A stretch of 64,000 bases of DNA from Sphingomonas sp. TDK1 (lineage in GTDB: Bacteria > Pseudomonadota > Alphaproteobacteria > Sphingomonadales > Sphingomonadaceae), in contig NZ_LXVY01000045.1 in NCBI RefSeq assembly GCF_001650735.1, positions 1-64,000 on the forward strand, in the 5' to 3' direction. Both the position numbers and the translations under genes were made by a program. This document shows, piece by piece, positions 9,172 to 17,325 of the stretch. Below the pieces are notes generated by a model. It ran no database searches and was not told the origin of the DNA. It saw nothing but the letters and a program-made list of their open reading frames with translations. Within the stretch, counting starts at the first letter, position 1. Each line of letters starts with the position of its first letter.

Positions 9172-10294
9172 ACTCGCCGCGCTCAAGCACGGCTTCCTCT
9201 CCTCGCCCGAGGAACTGATCGACGAGGCCCGCAACGGCCGGATGTTCATCCTGGTCGATGACGAGGATCGCGAAAATGAAGGCGATCTGGTCATCCCCGC
9301 CCAGATGGCGACGCCCGACGCGATCAACTTCATGGCCAAGTACGGCCGCGGCCTGATCTGCCTGGCGATGACCAAGGCGCGCGTCGACCAGCTCGGGCTC
9401 GAGCTGATGAGCCGCGCCAACGGCACGCGGCACGAAACCGCCTTCACCGTCTCGATCGAGGCCAAGGAAGGCGTGACCACCGGCATCTCCGCCGCCGACC
9501 GCGCCCGCACCATCTCGGTCGCGATCGACAGCACCAAGGACCGCGCCGACATCGTCACGCCGGGGCATGTGTTCCCGCTGGTCGCGCGCGACGGCGGCGT
9601 GCTGGTCCGCGCCGGCCACACCGAAGCCGCCGTCGACGTCGCCCGCCTTGCCGGGTTGAACCCCGCCGGCGTGATCTGCGAGATCATGAAGGACGACGGG
9701 ACGATGGCGCGGCTCGACGATCTCGTCGGCTTCGCCCAGCTCCACAACCTCAAGATCGGCACGATTCGCGACCTGATCGCCTATCGCCGCCGCCACGACC
9801 ATCTGGTCGAGCAGCGCGCCGAGGCCAGCTTCACCAGCGAATGGGGCGGCGAGTGGCGCGCACTCACCTTCTGGAACAAGGCGACGGGGAGCGAGCAGGT
9901 CGCCCTGGTCAAGGGCCGGATAAATCCCGACAAGCCGACGCTGGTGCGGATGCACGCGCTGTCGCCCTTTGCCGATGTGTTCGGCGAGGGGGGCCCGCGC
10001 GGCGGGCTGCTGCGCAAGTCGATGGAGATCATCGGTGCGGAAGGTGCCGGTGTCATCGTGGTAATCAACCGCCCGCGCCCCGACGGCTATACCGTCGCGC
10101 TGCAGACCCGCAGCGGCGCGATTCCGCCCAAGGACATGGATGAGTTGCGCGATTACGGCGTCGGCGCGACCATTCTCACCGAACTCGGCGTGCAGGACAT
10201 GATCCTGCTCTCCAACACCCATCACACGCTGATCGGGCTCGACGGCTACGGCCTGTCGATCGCCGGCACGCGTCCCATCGATCCGGAGCAATAA
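9158..10294 (+). CDS. ribB: 3,4-dihydroxy-2-butanone-4-phosphate synthase with degenerate GTP cyclohydrolase II domain
   Basis: A 378-residue RibBA-like fusion. Residues 1-215 are a complete DHBP synthase: the acidic metal loop DDEDRENEGD (34-43), GHTEAAVDVARLAGL and the GVICEI Glu are present. It makes the four-carbon unit for lumazine. The C-terminal half keeps the outline of GTP cyclohydrolase II (VRMHALSPFADVFG, LRDYGVGATILTELGV) but has no cysteine at all, so the C-x10-C-x-C zinc site is gone, and the usual QEGRG-like stretch is replaced by NRPRPDG. It therefore should not open GTP. A GTG start at 9158 has GGAG seven bases upstream. A separate ribA is expected elsewhere in the genome. 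Confidence 0.92.
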   Translation: MPKAELAALKHGFLSSPEELIDEARNGRMFILVDDEDRENEGDLVIPAQMATPDAINFMAKYGRGLICLAMTKARVDQLGLELMSRANGTRHETAFTVSIEAKEGVTTGISAADRARTISVAIDSTKDRADIVTPGHVFPLVARDGGVLVRAGHTEAAVDVARLAGLNPAGVICEIMKDDGTMARLDDLVGFAQLHNLKIGTIRDLIAYRRRHDHLVEQRAEASFTSEWGGEWRALTFWNKATGSEQVALVKGRINPDKPTLVRMHALSPFADVFGEGGPRGGLLRKSMEIIGAEGAGVIVVINRPRPDGYTVALQTRSGAIPPKDMDELRDYGVGATILTELGVQDMILLSNTHHTLIGLDGYGLSIAGTRPIDPEQ

Positions 10295-10713
10295 TGGCCA
10301 ACGTCCTCATCGTCGAAGCGCGCTTCTACGAGCATCTCAACGACCTGCTGATCGCCGGCGCCAAGGCCGCGATCGAGGCGGCGGGCCACAAGGCCGAGGT
10401 GATCACCGTGCCCGGCGCGCTGGAAATCCCGGGCGCGGTCGCGCTGGCGGCGGACAGCGGCCGCTATGATGCGTTCGTGGGCATCGGCGTGGTGATCCGC
10501 GGCGAGACCTATCATTTCGAGATCGTCGCGGGCGAAAGCGCGCGCGGGCTGATGGCGCTGTCGATGGACGGCGTCGCGATCGGCAACGGCATCCTCACGG
10601 TCGAGAACGAGGCGCAGGCGCTGGTCCGCGCCGATCCGAAGCAGAAGGACAAGGGCGGCGAGGCCGCCAAGGCGGCGCTGGCGATGCTCGCGCTCAAGGC
10701 CAAGTTCGGCTGA
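10294..10713 (+). CDS. ribH: 6,7-dimethyl-8-ribityllumazine synthase
   Basis: A 139-residue enzyme that condenses the pyrimidine with the butanone phosphate to give lumazine. Family signatures are seen: VPGALEIPGAV (about residues 41-51), GVVIRGETYHFEIVAGES with the catalytic His near residue 77, and the NGILTVENEAQAL segment. It is at the short end of the normal length range. Its ATG overlaps the previous stop by one base and its stop overlaps the next start by one base, so stoichiometric translation with the other rib enzymes is likely. Confidence 0.95.
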   Translation: MANVLIVEARFYEHLNDLLIAGAKAAIEAAGHKAEVITVPGALEIPGAVALAADSGRYDAFVGIGVVIRGETYHFEIVAGESARGLMALSMDGVAIGNGILTVENEAQALVRADPKQKDKGGEAAKAALAMLALKAKFG

Positions 10714-11258
10714 TGCAGGTGCCGGTGCTCGAAACCGAGCGCCTGATCCTGCGCCAGCACGAGGCTGGCGATTTCGAGGCATGGGCGGCGTTCCATGCCG
10801 ACCCGGAGGTGATGCGGTTCCTGGGCGGCGTACAGCCGCGCGGCACCGCCTGGCGCAGCCTGTGCAGCATGGCGGGCGCCTGGGCGATCCGCGGCTTCTC
10901 GATGTTCGCGGTGGTCGAGCGGGCGAGCGGGCGCTGGATCGGCCGCATCGGCCCGCATGCGCCGGAAGGCTGGCCCGGGCTGGAAGTCGGCTGGGGCCTG
11001 GCCAGCGAAGCGGTAGGCAAGGGCTATGCCCGCGAAGCCGCCATCGCCGCGATCGACTATGCGGTCGAAATGCTCGGCTGGGACGAGGTGATCCACACCA
11101 TCGATCCCGAGAACACCGCATCGATCCGGCTGGCGCAGGCGCTTGGCGCGGAGAATGGCGGGCCGACCCAGCTACCCGCGCCGCTCGCGCATCTGCGGGT
11201 CGATCGCTGGGCGCAGACCGCGGACCAATGGCGCGCCCGCCGCGCGGCGCTGGGCTGA
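10713..11258 (+). CDS. GNAT family N-acetyltransferase (RimJ/RimL type)
   Basis: A 181-residue acetyltransferase of the RimJ/RimL-like branch. It opens with LETERLILRQHEAGDFEAWA (residues 5-24) and ends with the acetyl-CoA-binding half: VGWGLASEAVGKGYAREAAIAAIDYA (about 92-117) and NTASIRLAQALGAE (about 131-144). It probably transfers acetyl to an amine, but the substrate is unknown. It is coupled to ribH by a one-base overlap. The position at the end of the riboflavin operon may be incidental. Confidence 0.85.
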   Translation: MQVPVLETERLILRQHEAGDFEAWAAFHADPEVMRFLGGVQPRGTAWRSLCSMAGAWAIRGFSMFAVVERASGRWIGRIGPHAPEGWPGLEVGWGLASEAVGKGYAREAAIAAIDYAVEMLGWDEVIHTIDPENTASIRLAQALGAENGGPTQLPAPLAHLRVDRWAQTADQWRARRAALG

Positions 11259-11262
11259 CGCC

Positions 11263-11763
11263 ATGGACATGCCCCCCTCTCGCTATCGCGTCGAAGAGCG
11301 GGGCCGGCGGCTGGTCGTGATCGATCGCAAGACCGGGCGCGAGGTTTCCCCCACCAAATCTCCCCTGCCGTTTGCGGGAGGGGTCGGGAGAGGGGATGGC
11401 AGCCAGAAGCGACGGGGGTTGAGGATAGCCCCTCCCCCTGCCCCTCCCGCAAGCGGGAGGGGTGCGCAGGGCTGGAAGTTCGGCTTCAAGCAACCGCGCG
11501 CGACGCCGGACAGCTTCGTCACCCGCAGCTGGTTCGACGCCAAGGCGCCGCGCACGATCAAGCTCAACTACACCGCCCATGCGCGGCTGGCGACGCTGCG
11601 CTTCGGCGGCGCGATCCTGATCGCGCTGCTGGTAACGGGCACGTTCCTGTTCTGGCCCTGGTTTCCTTTCACCCTCGCGGCGGTGCTGACCCCGCAGAAG
11701 ACGCGCGAGCGTCTCCGCGCGGCCAGCACCCGCTGGATCGACGGCTTCGATCAGGCCGGTTGA
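11263..11763 (+). CDS. Small membrane protein interrupted in frame by a palindromic repeat
   Basis: A 166-residue protein of unknown function. The N-terminus (residues 1-29) reads YRVEERGRRLVVIDRKTG; the C-terminal half has one or two membrane helices (about residues 113-145, FGGAILIALLVTGTFLFWPWFP). Between them, residues about 30-68 are encoded by a GC-rich inverted repeat element whose translation (TKSPLPFAGGVGRG, PPPAPPASGRG) is low-complexity and unlike the rest. The element is a multiple of three and keeps the frame, so the protein may still be made. The ATG at 11263 is four bases after the GNAT stop. The 3' end overlaps the convergent ene-reductase gene by 13 bases. Confidence 0.7.
   Translation: MDMPPSRYRVEERGRRLVVIDRKTGREVSPTKSPLPFAGGVGRGDGSQKRRGLRIAPPPAPPASGRGAQGWKFGFKQPRATPDSFVTRSWFDAKAPRTIKLNYTAHARLATLRFGGAILIALLVTGTFLFWPWFPFTLAAVLTPQKTRERLRAASTRWIDGFDQAG
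11349..11465. repeat. Palindromic repeat element inside a gene
   Basis: Two arms, about 11368-11395 (GCCGTTTGCGGGAGGGG core) and about 11428-11463 (CCCCTCCCGCAAGCGGGAGGGG core), are imperfect reverse complements separated by about 40 bases. The second arm is itself a hairpin, CCCTCCCGC-AA-GCGGGAGGG. This is the form of the short REP/MITE-like elements common between genes in sphingomonads. Here it lies within a coding frame without breaking it. Exact ends cannot be set without an empty-site comparison. Confidence 0.65.
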
Positions 11764-12866
11764 AGCGCGGCCTCGTCGGCGGTCGGATAGTCGGTATAGC
11801 CCTCCGCCCCGCCGATATAGAAGAACTGCTCGCGCTGCGGATTGAGCGGCAGCCCTTCGCGCAGGCGGCGCGGCAGGTCCGGGTTGGCGAGGAAGGTCCG
11901 GCCGAACGCAATCGCATCGGCCTCGCCCGCATCGAGCGCCGCCTGGGCGCTTGCCGCATCATAGTCCGAATTGAGCGCGAGCACGCCGCGATAGACCTTG
12001 CGCATCAGCGGATGGATCGGCGGCTGGTCGGGCAAGCCCCGGCTGCCGCCCGGACGCGGCTCGCGCATCTCGAGGAACGCGACACCGATATCATCGAGCG
12101 CCGCCGCCGCGGCTTCGAACAGCGGCGCCGGGTTGCTATCGTTGACGCCCTGCACCTCGCCATTGGGCGAGAGGCGAACGCCGGTGCGATCGGCACCGAT
12201 CGTGTCGACCACGCGCTGGCTCACTTCTCGGAGCAGGCGGATACGGTTTTCGATCGAGCCGCCATATTCGTCCTCGCGGAAATTGGCATTGTCGCGCAGG
12301 AACTGGTCGATCAGATAGCCATTGGCAGCGTGGATCTGTACCCCGTCGAACCCGGCGCGGATCGCGTTCTCGGCGGCGCGTTCATAGTCGGCGAGGATGC
12401 CGGGGATCTCGTCGGTGCGCAGCGGACGGGCCTGACTGTAGGGCCGCTTGGTCTCCCCGGCATCCTCGGCCGGATAGGTACGCACTTCGCCGGGCGCGGT
12501 GGTCGCCGAGGCCGAGACCGGCGGTTCGCCGCCGAGGAAGTCCGAATGCACCAGCCGGCCCATGTGCCAGAGCTGCGAGACGATCTTGCCGCCGGCCTCG
12601 TGGACGGCCGCGGTGATCGGCTTCCACGCCTCGACCTGCTCGTCGCTCCAGATGCCGGGGGCATAGGCCCAGCCCAGCCCCTGCTGACTGATGCCGGTCG
12701 CCTCGGTGATGATCAGGCCGGCGCTGGCGCGCTGGCGGTAATAATCGACCATGACCGGGGTCGGCACATGGCCGCGCGTCGACCGGCCACGGGTGAGCGG
12801 CGACATCCACACGCGATTGGCGGCGTGGATCGCGCCGAGCTGAATCGGATCGAACAGGCTGGGCAT
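11751..12866 (-). CDS. Old Yellow Enzyme family alkene reductase
   Basis: A 371-residue FMN-dependent NAD(P)H oxidoreductase of the classical OYE branch (NemA/XenB-like). The substrate-binding pair His179-x-x-Asn182 lies in IHAANGYLIDQFL with Tyr184 two residues on, and the FMN segment RVWMSPLTRGRS (18-29) has Thr rather than Cys, as in classical members. It reduces activated double bonds or nitro compounds; the natural substrate is rarely known. It is divergent from the DMT exporter (54 bases between starts) and overlaps the previous plus-strand gene by 13 bases at the 3' ends. Confidence 0.9.
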   Translation of the reverse strand: MPSLFDPIQLGAIHAANRVWMSPLTRGRSTRGHVPTPVMVDYYRQRASAGLIITEATGISQQGLGWAYAPGIWSDEQVEAWKPITAAVHEAGGKIVSQLWHMGRLVHSDFLGGEPPVSASATTAPGEVRTYPAEDAGETKRPYSQARPLRTDEIPGILADYERAAENAIRAGFDGVQIHAANGYLIDQFLRDNANFREDEYGGSIENRIRLLREVSQRVVDTIGADRTGVRLSPNGEVQGVNDSNPAPLFEAAAAALDDIGVAFLEMREPRPGGSRGLPDQPPIHPLMRKVYRGVLALNSDYDAASAQAALDAGEADAIAFGRTFLANPDLPRRLREGLPLNPQREQFFYIGGAEGYTDYPTADEAALQPA

Positions 12867-12920
12867 CGAAATTCCTTTTGCAGCTTGTGACTTCGCACAG
12901 ATAGGGCGCTACACGGCGCC

Positions 12921-13826
12921 ATGCAGCGCAACGCACCGACAACAAAAACTTCCCCGGCACGAAGCCATGTTGCGACCGCGCTCGTCGCGGCATTGATCGC
13001 CAACGCCGCGCTGGCCACGGGGCCGTTGTTCGTGCGGATGGCGGATGTGGGGCCGGTTTCAGCGGCGTTCTGGCGACTGATCATCGCCACGCCGATCCTG
13101 TTCGCTGCGGCCAGTGCGATGGGCGAAAAGCCGATCGCCGCCGGGCGCGGGCGCTGGTGGATCCTCGCCATCGCCGGCGTGGTGTTCGCGCTCGACCTCG
13201 CCAGTTGGCACATCGGCATCGTCCGCACCACGCTCGCCAACTCCACCCTGTTCGGCAATTCGGCGTCGCTGATCTTCCCGATCTACGGCTTCGTCGTCGC
13301 CCGCGCCTGGCCGAGCAAGATGCAGGGCGCGGCGCTGCTGCTGGCGGCGATCGGCGGCGCGCTGCTGCTCGGGCGCTCGGCCGAGCTCTCCTCGCGGCAT
13401 CTGGCGGGCGACCTGTTCTGCCTGGCGGCGGGCGTGTTCTACGCGGTATACTTTGCGCTGATGGCGCGGGTGCGGGTGTCGCTGGGCCCGGTGCCGGCGC
13501 TGGCGCTGTCTTCGCTCGCCACGATCCCGCCGCTGCTCGTGATCGCGCTGGCAATGGGCGAGCAGATCGTGCCGCATCTCTGGTGGCCGCTGCTCGCGCT
13601 CGCCATCGTCAGCCAGCTGATCGGACAGGGGTGCATGATCTATGCGCTCGGCCATCTCTCGCCGCTGGTGATCGGCATCGCCTTGCTGGTGCAGCCGGCG
13701 GTAGGCGCGGCGCTGGGCTGGGTGATTTTCGGCGAGCGCCTCGGCACCGCCGATCTGTTCGGCGCGGCGCTGGTCGCGGCGGCGCTGGTGCTGGTGCGGC
13801 AGGGCGCGGTACGGCCCAAGGGGTAG
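12921..13826 (+). CDS. DMT superfamily (EamA) transporter
   Basis: A 301-residue membrane protein with ten predicted helices arranged as two EamA repeats (about residues 20-148 and 158-298). The first repeat has FVRMADVGPVSAAFWRLIIATPIL and the second ends in the typical GAALGWVIFGERLGTADLFGAALVAAALVLVR. These are exporters of metabolites or amino acids; no substrate can be assigned. The ATG at 12921 follows the divergent ene-reductase start, and the two may share a promoter region. Confidence 0.88.
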   Translation: MQRNAPTTKTSPARSHVATALVAALIANAALATGPLFVRMADVGPVSAAFWRLIIATPILFAAASAMGEKPIAAGRGRWWILAIAGVVFALDLASWHIGIVRTTLANSTLFGNSASLIFPIYGFVVARAWPSKMQGAALLLAAIGGALLLGRSAELSSRHLAGDLFCLAAGVFYAVYFALMARVRVSLGPVPALALSSLATIPPLLVIALAMGEQIVPHLWWPLLALAIVSQLIGQGCMIYALGHLSPLVIGIALLVQPAVGAALGWVIFGERLGTADLFGAALVAAALVLVRQGAVRPKG

Positions 13827-13865
13827 GCGGTTGCCGGGGCGCGGCTTCGCGCCTAGATCAGTCCC

Positions 13866-14522
13866 ATGGATCTCGCCGACGCCACCCTCGACGAACTGCG
13901 CGCGGCGCTTGCGCCGTCGCTTGCCGCCAACGCCGCCTTCGACGGCTGGAACCAGCGCGCGCTCGACGCCACCGCCGACGGCATGGGCGTCGACCGCGAC
14001 GTGGCGCGGCTCGCCTTCTCGGATGGCCCGCTGGCAATGATCGACGCCTGGTTCGCACATATCGACCGCGCGATGCTGGACGAGCTTTCGCCCGAGACGC
14101 TGGCTGGGATGAAGATCCGTGCGCGCATCACCGCGCTGGTCGAGGCGCGGCTGGCGCTGCTGGCCCCCTATCGCGACGCGCTGCGCCGGGCGCTGGCGAT
14201 CCTCGCCATGCCGCAGAATCTCGCGCGGGCGAGCAAGCTCGGCTGGCGCGCGGCGGATGCGATGTGGCGCGCGGCGGGCGACACCGCCACCGATTACAAC
14301 CATTATACCAAGCGGATGACGCTCGGCAGCGTCTATGCCGCGACCATCGCGGTATTCGTGCAGGACGAGAGCGAGGCGTGGGCCGATACCCGCGCCTTCC
14401 TCGCGCGCCGGATCGAGGGAATCATGCGGTTCGAGAAGGCAAAGGCCGGATTCGTCAACCGCACGACCAACCGGCCCAGCCTTTCCCGCTTCATCGGCCG
14501 GCTGCGCTACCCGGCGATCTGA
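13866..14522 (+). CDS. COQ9 family protein
   Basis: A 218-residue protein of the COQ9 family. An N-terminal helical part resembling a TetR-like fold (residues 1-75, with AFDGWNQRALDATADGMGVD) precedes the conserved COQ9 core with DAMWRAAGDTATDYNHYTKRMTL (about residues 135-158) and a C-terminal helix. In mitochondria COQ9 binds lipid and presents the intermediate to the COQ7 hydroxylase in ubiquinone synthesis; alphaproteobacterial members are thought to act alike. ubiG is 46 kb away in the same window. The 3' end overlaps the convergent CoA-transferase gene by 16 bases. Confidence 0.88.
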   Translation: MDLADATLDELRAALAPSLAANAAFDGWNQRALDATADGMGVDRDVARLAFSDGPLAMIDAWFAHIDRAMLDELSPETLAGMKIRARITALVEARLALLAPYRDALRRALAILAMPQNLARASKLGWRAADAMWRAAGDTATDYNHYTKRMTLGSVYAATIAVFVQDESEAWADTRAFLARRIEGIMRFEKAKAGFVNRTTNRPSLSRFIGRLRYPAI

Positions 14523-15625
14523 GGTCGCGCCGGGCTCGCGCGTTCGGCGACCATGCGTTCGCCATCGATCGTAATCGGGCTGGCGAGACCCGGTAGCCCC
14601 TCGCGGACGATCGCCATCCCGCGTGCGACCACCTGCGGATCGGCGAAGACCTCGTCGAGGCGATTGATCGGCCCGGCGGGCACGCCCTGCGCCTCCAGCG
14701 CTTCGTAGAGATCGGCCTTGGCCCAATCGAGGATTGCGCGGGCGAGCTGCGGGATCAGCGCATCGCGATTCGTCACGCGCGCCGGGTTGGTAGCAAACCG
14801 CGGATCGTCCGCCAGATCGAGCCCGAGGATCGCGCAGAGCCTGGCGAACTGCGAGTCGTTCCCCACCGCCACGATCAGCTCGCCGTCGCAGCAGGCAAAG
14901 GCCTGGTAGGGCACCAGATTCGCATGGCCGTTGCCCATGCGGTGCGGCACCGTGCCGCTCGCCATCCAGTTGAGCGCCTGGTTGGCGAGCACCGCGACCT
15001 GGGTGTCGAGCAGGGCCATGTCGATATGCGCCCCCACCCCCTCCTTGTCGCGACGGCGCAGGGCGGCGAGGATCGCCACGGCCGAATAGACGCCGGTGAA
15101 GATGTCGGCATAGGCGACCCCCGCCTTTTGCGGCGCGCCGTCGGGCTCGCCGGTGAGGCTCATCGCGCCGCCCATGCCCTGGATGATGAAGTCATAGCCG
15201 GCGCGACCCGCATAGGGCCCGGTCTGGCCGAAGCCGGTGATCGAGCAGACGATCAGCCGCGGTTTGGCCGCACGCAGGCTGGCGGCGTCGAGGCCGTATT
15301 TCACCAGCCCGCCGACCTTGTAGTTCTCGATCACCACATCGGCATCGGCGATCAGCGCCCTGGCCGCCGCCTGGCCCTCGGGCGTGGCGATGTCGATGCC
15401 GACACTGGTCTTGCCGCGGTTGCAGGCGTGGAAATAGGCGGCGTCGCGGTGCATGCCCTCGCCGTCGTGGAGGAAGGGCGGGCCCCAGTGGCGGGTGTCG
15501 TCGCCGGCACCGGGCCGCTCGACCTTCACCACCTCGGCCCCTAGATCCGCGAGCAGCTGCCCGCACCAGGGACCCGCAAGGATGCGGGCCAGCTCGACGA
15601 CCTTGATGCCGGCGAGCGGTTTCAC
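14507..15625 (-). CDS. CaiB/BaiF family CoA-transferase, probably succinyl-CoA:glutarate type
   Basis: A 372-residue class III CoA-transferase. It starts with the typical PLAGIKVVELARILAGP, followed by DLGAEVVKVERPGAGDDTR, and carries GFGQTGPYAGRAGYDFI and VAYADIFTGVYSA, where the catalytic Asp of the family is expected. The GTG start at 15625 overlaps the GNAT stop by four bases; a longer frame would run through the GNAT gene. Because glutaryl-CoA dehydrogenase is two genes upstream in the same operon, the most likely reaction is CoA transfer from succinyl-CoA to glutarate, as for mammalian SUGCT. This substrate is inferred from context only. Confidence 0.88.
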   Translation of the reverse strand: MKPLAGIKVVELARILAGPWCGQLLADLGAEVVKVERPGAGDDTRHWGPPFLHDGEGMHRDAAYFHACNRGKTSVGIDIATPEGQAAARALIADADVVIENYKVGGLVKYGLDAASLRAAKPRLIVCSITGFGQTGPYAGRAGYDFIIQGMGGAMSLTGEPDGAPQKAGVAYADIFTGVYSAVAILAALRRRDKEGVGAHIDMALLDTQVAVLANQALNWMASGTVPHRMGNGHANLVPYQAFACCDGELIVAVGNDSQFARLCAILGLDLADDPRFATNPARVTNRDALIPQLARAILDWAKADLYEALEAQGVPAGPINRLDEVFADPQVVARGMAIVREGLPGLASPITIDGERMVAERASPARPQIAG

Positions 15626-16140
15626 GGGCGCCGGATCGCGTAGACGACGTGATCCGCGAAGACCTGGCCGCCGCCGCGATGGTGGCGCCCGGGGATCAGC
15701 TGTCCGCCGATCTTCGCCATCGCGCCTCGCGACCGGAGATTGTGCTCGCCGACCAGAAACACGACGGTACCCACGTATCGGTGGATATGGTCGAGCATCA
15801 GCCGCTTCACCTCGCGATTGTAGGTGCCGCCCCAATAGGCGCGGGCAAGGAAGGTCCAGCCGATCTCGATCTCGTCCTCGTCGGGCACATGATAGTCGTA
15901 CCGGCTGGAGCCGATGATCGCGCCGGTCGCCTTGTCCTCGATCGCAAGGCCGCCGCCACAGGCCAGTGCTTCGGCGAAAAACGTGCGGAACACCGGCTCC
16001 TGCCAGCGATCCGGTCGCGGATGCACTTCCCAGATCAGCGGATCGGCGGCGACGGTGTAGAGCGCCTCCCAATCCGCCGCGACCAGCGGCCGGATGCGAA
16101 CGAGATCGCCCTCCAGCACCGGCTGCCGATCGGGCGCCAT
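15622..16140 (-). CDS. GNAT family N-acetyltransferase
   Basis: A 172-residue acetyltransferase of the RimJ/RimL branch: VLEGDLVRIRPLVAADWEALY at the start, EIEIGWTFLARAYWGGTYNREVKRLMLDH (about residues 92-120) for acetyl-CoA binding, and NLRSRGAMAKIGGQL near the end. The substrate is unknown. It sits between the glutaryl-CoA dehydrogenase and CoA-transferase genes with one- and four-base overlaps, so it is fixed in that operon; a direct role in glutarate use is not obvious. Confidence 0.85.
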   Translation of the reverse strand: MAPDRQPVLEGDLVRIRPLVAADWEALYTVAADPLIWEVHPRPDRWQEPVFRTFFAEALACGGGLAIEDKATGAIIGSSRYDYHVPDEDEIEIGWTFLARAYWGGTYNREVKRLMLDHIHRYVGTVVFLVGEHNLRSRGAMAKIGGQLIPGRHHRGGGQVFADHVVYAIRRP

Positions 16141-17324
16141 CAGAACGCCGCGATGCCGGTGATCGCCCGGCCGAGGATCAGCCCGTGCACGTCGTGCGTG
16201 CCCTCATAGGTGTTCACCGTCTCGAGGTTGATCGCGTGACGGATCACGTGGAACTCGGCCGAGATGCCGTTGCCGCCGTGCATGTCGCGCGCCACCCGGG
16301 CGATATCGAGCGCCTTGCCGCAATTGTTGCGCTTGATGATGCTGATAGCCTCGGGACTGAGCGTGCCCGCATCGAACATCCGCCCGCAGCGCAGCGCCGC
16401 CTGCAGCCCCAGCGCGATCTCGGTCTCCATATTGGCGAGCTTGAGCTGCACCAGCTGGGTCGCCGCCAGCGGCCGGCCGAACTGGTGGCGATCGAGCGTG
16501 TACTGCCGCGCGGCATGGAAGCACGCCTCGGCCGCGCCCATCGTGCCCCAGGCAATGCCGTAGCGCGCACGGTTGAGACAGCCGAACGGGCCCTTCAGCC
16601 CCTGGACGTTGGGCAGCAGCGCGTCTTCGCCCACCTCCACCCCGTCCATCACGATCTCGCCGGTCACCGAGGCGCGTAAGGAAAGCTTGCCCTCGATCTT
16701 CGGGCTGGTGAGCCCCTTCATGCCGCGCTCGAGCACGAAGCCGCGGATCGCGCCGTCATGCGCGTCGCTCTTCGCCCAGACGACGAACACATCCGCGATA
16801 GGGGAGTTCGTGATCCACATCTTGGCGCCGGTGATCCGGTAGCCGCCATCGATCTTCTCGGCCCGAGTGCGCATGCCGGCGGGGTCGGAGCCCGCATCCG
16901 GCTCTGTCAGCCCGAAGCAGCCGACCCATTCGCCGCTCGCCAGCTTGGGCAGATATTTCCGCCGCTGCTCCTCGCTGCCATAGGCGTGGATCGGGTGCAT
17001 CACCAGCGAGCTCTGCACGCTCATCGCCGAGCGATAGCCCGAATCGACCCGCTCCACTTCGCGCGCGACCAGGCCATAGGCGACATAGCCAAGCCCGGCG
17101 CCGCCATAGGTTTCGGGAATCGTCGGCCCGAGCAGGCCCAGCGTGCCCATCTCGGTCATGATCTCGCGGTCGAAGCGTTCCTCAAGGTACGCGGAGGTGA
17201 CGCGCGGGAGCAGCTCGCCCTGCGCATAATCGCGTGCGGCATCGCGCACCATCCGCTCTTCGTCGGTCAGCTCGCCGTCGAGCCCGAACGGATCCTGCCA
17301 GTCGAACCGGCCCATCTCTGCCAT
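16140..17324 (-). CDS. gcdH: Glutaryl-CoA dehydrogenase
   Basis: A 394-residue acyl-CoA dehydrogenase that oxidises and decarboxylates glutaryl-CoA to crotonyl-CoA, late in lysine and tryptophan breakdown. It keeps the motifs that set this enzyme apart: DSGYRSAMSVQSSLVMHPI, with the Arg that in the human enzyme binds the glutaryl carboxylate, GCFGLTEPDAGSDP, GPFGCLNRARYGIAWGTMGA, and the catalytic Glu (about residue 374) in TYEGTHDVHGLILGRAITG. Length is normal. The ATG at 17324 is two bases after the stop of the upstream membrane protein. With the CoA-transferase gene it forms a probable glutarate module. Confidence 0.95.
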   Translation of the reverse strand: MAEMGRFDWQDPFGLDGELTDEERMVRDAARDYAQGELLPRVTSAYLEERFDREIMTEMGTLGLLGPTIPETYGGAGLGYVAYGLVAREVERVDSGYRSAMSVQSSLVMHPIHAYGSEEQRRKYLPKLASGEWVGCFGLTEPDAGSDPAGMRTRAEKIDGGYRITGAKMWITNSPIADVFVVWAKSDAHDGAIRGFVLERGMKGLTSPKIEGKLSLRASVTGEIVMDGVEVGEDALLPNVQGLKGPFGCLNRARYGIAWGTMGAAEACFHAARQYTLDRHQFGRPLAATQLVQLKLANMETEIALGLQAALRCGRMFDAGTLSPEAISIIKRNNCGKALDIARVARDMHGGNGISAEFHVIRHAINLETVNTYEGTHDVHGLILGRAITGIAAF

Positions 17325-17325
17325 T

